DNA from: Anaerolineales bacterium UBA2317
GTDB taxonomy: Bacteria; Chloroflexota; Anaerolineae; Anaerolineales; Villigracilaceae
Reading direction: 5' to 3'
Assembly: GCA_002345215.1 (NCBI GenBank)
Contig: DDVH01000044.1
Location: 27,502-50,481 of the forward strand
Length of the DNA stretch: 22,980 nt
Position 1 is the first letter of the stretch. Every line of letters begins with the position of its first letter. The position numbers were made by a program, and so were the translations under genes. Shown in pieces: positions 19,731 to 22,980 of this stretch. The notes below the pieces were generated by a model. That model did not search any database. It was not told the origin of the DNA and saw only the letters and a list, made by a program, of their open reading frames with translations.

Positions 19731-22700
19731 CTATTCCCCATTCCCTAATAACTTTTTCACTTCACCCGCATCATAAACCCCACCACACGCATTAAACAAA
19801 TCTAACGCCTTCAACAAGGCTTGTTCGCGTGCTACACCTTGCGAATGTTTCCCTAATTCACGCCAAGCCATGCCTTCATCTAACGTCATAGAATATTTGC
19901 GCGCAACTTCGGCACTTCTCTGCCAATGCTTGAAAGCCGAATCTTTTTTACCGTTTAACCAATCTTGCAAACCTTCAAAATACAAATACGATGGTTCAGC
20001 CATCGGGAAAGCAGGCTTGAATTTCTTTTGTAATTTCATCAAAACCGAAATTGTTTTTTGAATCTCTGCTTTTGTGCGCCAGCCGTCCATCTCAAACGTT
20101 TTTCCGCTTTCCAAAATTTCAAAAATCACTTGTGATAACAATTTATACGAAGCCAATAAAGAATAAATAGTTTGTGGCAATGGGAGCAAAATCGGCAAAG
20201 ACTTAACCATATTTTTCACCGCGTCTTCATCTCTGCCCAAACGCCAAGTTGCATACGCGCGCATGGCATACAATTGCGCCACATTGATATTGGTATTATC
20301 CAAATTCTCGCCGTCTTTCATACTTTCTAACGCGCCTTCAAACTCACCCCGAATCATTTGATTCAACGCCGTGCCGTATGTGCTCCATGTGCGATGTAAC
20401 AAATTGCCAGATTTTTTTGCTTGCGCGAATAGATTGCTATAATATTTTTGTGATGATTCAAAATCCGCGCCTCTGAAATACTCCAAACCTGCCAGCACAA
20501 CCTCAGCATCTCCTTCGAGGCGGCTGTCCGACGCGTTGGACGCAATCTCTTTCATCTTCAATAATGACTTACGCGATTCTTCCCACTCTGCAATTCCAAG
20601 TTGATATACACCCACTGCTAAATACGTCCACATTTGTGAGCGCGGATTATTCACTTTTTCAGAGGCTTGTATGGCTTCTTTGGCATAATATCTAGCCATT
20701 GGATGACTCACGAATCCCAAAATAGCACTAGCAGAACCCAACGCCCACACTCTCGCGGCAGATAAACTGCCACCTGATTCAGAAAGATTCATGCTTGCTA
20801 ATGTGTGATACAACATTGGCAAGTTGTCTAATTTCAAAAAGTTGATGTTGCCTAAATGTGTATAAATCTGTGCTACTTCTTGTAATTCAGAATCAATATG
20901 TTTCAAACGTCCCATAAACAAAGTTGGGAAGCGCCGATGTAAAAATTGAATCACGGCTTGGCGAAGCAAGCCGAAGATAATGCCGAGGCTTGAACTAGGA
21001 CTGGGGAATTTAAGTACACCTGCCGCCCGACGTAAAGAAGCGGTTGCAGATTCCAAATCACCCAAACCAATTTGTGCATCCCCAATCAAACGTAACCAAT
21101 ACGCTTTTCGTAATGCTGAAATGCTTGTATCTTTTGTGGCTTCGGTTCTTTCTAATGCTTGCGTAAAAAATTGAATCGCTTCGCGATAGGTTCCATTGCG
21201 GAAAGCCATCTCACCAGATTTTTCTAAATATTCAATTGCTTTCTTGGGTACATCGGCTTGCTTCCAATGATGTGCCAAGACTGGATAATACGCAACAATA
21301 TCACGTGAAAAAGAATCTTCATACCATTCAGCAATCGCGCGATGCAATGAACGCCTTTGTGAAAACAACAAAAGGTTATACGCCACTTCTTGCGTGATGA
21401 TATGTTTGAATAAATATGAAATTTCAGGGTCGGGTGTATCAAGAATAGTGAGTTCTTGATTTTCAAGATGGGTGAGATATTCAGGCAATGCTGAAAGGTC
21501 AGACTTGATAGGATAAATCGCAGATAACTCTCGCAAAGCAAACACTCTACCAATCACCGAGGCAACTTTCAATGTAAGTTGATGCGCGGGTGGCATTTTA
21601 TCAATGCGACTCGTAATCACGCCTTCAAGTGTGCCGGGCATATTCAATTCATCTAAATTTCCGCCAATCGAAGTGATATGACATTCATTGCCGACAATAT
21701 CAATATAACCGCCGTCACGCAAGGCGTAGGCAAGTTCTTCACTATAAAACGGATGACCTTCTGCTTTGTTGCGAATAAACGTAACCAATTCATTCGGTAA
21801 AATTTCTACTTCTAAGCGTTGAGATAATAATGTTTTTATATCTACATCACTCAAAGAAGATAAAACCAAATGGCGTGTAGAAGCCATGCCTTTAATAGCA
21901 TTAAATTCTGCTGGTGTTTGTAAACCGATTGGGCGGAAGGTTAACACAATTAATAACGGCGAAATTTTCTGCGCCGCCAAATTGAGCAATGCCCACGAAC
22001 CTGAATCCAACCAATGCACATCTTCAATTACCAAAACCGTGGGCGATTCGTTTGCTTTTTTTGCTAAACGCTCAATTACCAACTGGTGCATGGCGCTAGC
22101 GCGTGCATCCCCAACGATGTTTTGAGTCTGTTCATTATCAGGAATCGTAAACGGTAAAACTGCACTCAATAATGGCGCATGTTCTTTCAAATCTTCGTCT
22201 TTATCAATCATTTTTTCAAATGAATGTTTTTGTTCGCTTAAAGATTCTAATTCGCTTAAGTTGAAAATTTTTCTAGCAATATCTTTCCACACATGATACG
22301 GCGTGTTTTGCTCAATCGCTTCGCCCAACCCTAACAAAATATTGACGTTCATCGCATCGGCTTGACGGAATAATTCTTCTATCAAACGCGATTTTCCTAA
22401 GCCCGCTTCCCCTTCAATCATCACCACGCGGCTTTCTTTTGTCACCAAAGCGCGTAACGCTTCTGCTAAAGCAAAGCGTTCATTTTCGCGCCCAATCATA
22501 TCTGTCAATGCAAGCGGAGCCATTCCTTTGGCGTGGCGTGTTTGAGGAACAAAGACTGGCACAAGTTGTGCTTTACCGCGTATTCGAATCGGAGATAGGC
22601 TTGTAAAATCTATACGGCTTTTGGATGACTCGTATGTATTCGAATCACAAATAAGATGAACAGAACTGCCGTCGTTGGTTGAAATGCCAGATGAGGCGGC

Positions 22701-22958
22701 GTGCATTAATCGTGCCGCTAAATTAACAGCATCCCCATTAACCGTATATTCACGGCGCGTTTCATTTCCAATCACACCACAGAACACACGTCCAGTGGCA
22801 ATACCAATATAACAATGCAAACCAAGTTCAGTAATGGCGTTATAAATATCTTGCGCCGCTAGCACGCCACGCAAAGGGTCATCTTCATGTGAAAAAGGTG
22901 GCAAGCCAAATGCGGCTAATAATGAAACTCCTTTTTCATCCACCGCAATTTTATTCAT
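19731..22958 (-). CDS. Cyclase-domain/AAA-type ATPase/TPR signalling protein, 5'-truncated or interrupted
   Basis: 1075 residues. Residues 1-90 are only the second half of a class III nucleotidyl cyclase domain (MNKIAVDEKGVSLLAAFGLPP, HEDD, then TRREYTVNGDAVNLAARLM with the Asn79/Arg83 transition-state positions). The first half with the metal-binding aspartates is missing. Then come an AAA/STAND-type ATPase with Walker A GEAGLGKS at 183-190 and Walker B VLVIEDVHWLD at about 308-318, and about 500 residues of TPR-like helices. Homologues of this design normally begin several hundred residues earlier, with one or two complete cyclase domains. The codons just before the ATG read Gly-Ser, which fits the family, and are preceded by TAA at the position of a Gly-x-Gly-Ser. 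The gene may be interrupted there; only 22 bases remain to the edge. cAMP production by this form is doubtful. Confidence 0.85.
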   Translation of the reverse strand: MNKIAVDEKGVSLLAAFGLPPFSHEDDPLRGVLAAQDIYNAITELGLHCYIGIATGRVFCGVIGNETRREYTVNGDAVNLAARLMHAASSGISTNDGSSVHLICDSNTYESSKSRIDFTSLSPIRIRGKAQLVPVFVPQTRHAKGMAPLALTDMIGRENERFALAEALRALVTKESRVVMIEGEAGLGKSRLIEELFRQADAMNVNILLGLGEAIEQNTPYHVWKDIARKIFNLSELESLSEQKHSFEKMIDKDEDLKEHAPLLSAVLPFTIPDNEQTQNIVGDARASAMHQLVIERLAKKANESPTVLVIEDVHWLDSGSWALLNLAAQKISPLLIVLTFRPIGLQTPAEFNAIKGMASTRHLVLSSLSDVDIKTLLSQRLEVEILPNELVTFIRNKAEGHPFYSEELAYALRDGGYIDIVGNECHITSIGGNLDELNMPGTLEGVITSRIDKMPPAHQLTLKVASVIGRVFALRELSAIYPIKSDLSALPEYLTHLENQELTILDTPDPEISYLFKHIITQEVAYNLLLFSQRRSLHRAIAEWYEDSFSRDIVAYYPVLAHHWKQADVPKKAIEYLEKSGEMAFRNGTYREAIQFFTQALERTEATKDTSISALRKAYWLRLIGDAQIGLGDLESATASLRRAAGVLKFPSPSSSLGIIFGLLRQAVIQFLHRRFPTLFMGRLKHIDSELQEVAQIYTHLGNINFLKLDNLPMLYHTLASMNLSESGGSLSAARVWALGSASAILGFVSHPMARYYAKEAIQASEKVNNPRSQMWTYLAVGVYQLGIAEWEESRKSLLKMKEIASNASDSRLEGDAEVVLAGLEYFRGADFESSQKYYSNLFAQAKKSGNLLHRTWSTYGTALNQMIRGEFEGALESMKDGENLDNTNINVAQLYAMRAYATWRLGRDEDAVKNMVKSLPILLPLPQTIYSLLASYKLLSQVIFEILESGKTFEMDGWRTKAEIQKTISVLMKLQKKFKPAFPMAEPSYLYFEGLQDWLNGKKDSAFKHWQRSAEVARKYSMTLDEGMAWRELGKHSQGVAREQALLKALDLFNACGGVYDAGEVKKLLGNGE

Positions 22959-22980
22959 ACTGCCTTAGCCCAATTTTTGA

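Noticed and set aside
1..22980. CRISPR arrays, tRNA, rRNA and insertion sequences
   Set aside because: No regularly spaced repeats, cloverleaf-type sequences, rRNA segments or transposase-like frames were seen on either strand.

Overview
The window is about 23 kb of moderately AT-rich bacterial DNA. The likely host is a Chloroflexota bacterium of the Anaerolineae type. The grounds are gene content and domain architecture: large NB-ARC/TPR/LuxR and cyclase/ATPase/TPR regulators, an S41 lipoprotein of the CASACE type, and a GH3-like protein with a C-terminal membrane anchor. No rRNA or marker gene confirms this, so it is an inference.

Layout. 1-1961: 5' part of uvrA (minus strand, cut by the left edge). 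2105-4588: large LuxR-type ATPase regulator, convergent with a secreted cysteine-repeat protein (4663-6231, minus) across a perfect 45-bp hairpin. 6424-8125: compact ECF sigma / DegV / small membrane protein operon. 8168-8501: small minus-strand gene sharing a symmetrical -10 element with the next gene. 8538-11012: S41-type peptidase lipoprotein interrupted by one in-frame TAA. 11051-13919: family 2 glycosyltransferase (minus), AAA+ ATPase, and glycerophosphodiester phosphodiesterase. 14041-17784: membrane-anchored GH3-like protein and a ClpP/SppA-clan serine protease. 17822 to about 19600: an accessory island. 19731-22958: cyclase/ATPase/TPR protein (minus) whose cyclase domain is missing its front half.

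The most interesting part is 17822-19600. Three attC-like recombination sites (17822-17916, 18453-18542, 18802-18931) define integron gene cassettes with no integrase in the window, a CALIN-type array. For each of three consecutive cassettes, the RYYYAAC-like core at the 3' end is the exact reverse complement of the GTTRRRY-like core where that cassette starts. This is what circular cassette integration predicts. Cassette 1 has no visible gene. Cassette 2 carries a small gene on the opposite strand. Cassette 3 carries a guanidine-II (mini-ykkC) riboswitch, a Gdx/SugE guanidinium exporter and a terminator, forming a self-contained guanidine-responsive export module. Just beyond it lie two identical-architecture palindromes of unknown function.

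Several genes have a TATAAT-like box only 6-11 nt before the ATG and no Shine-Dalgarno, suggesting leaderless transcripts. Others (uvrA, degV, S41, protease, gdx, secreted protein) have clear ribosome binding sites.
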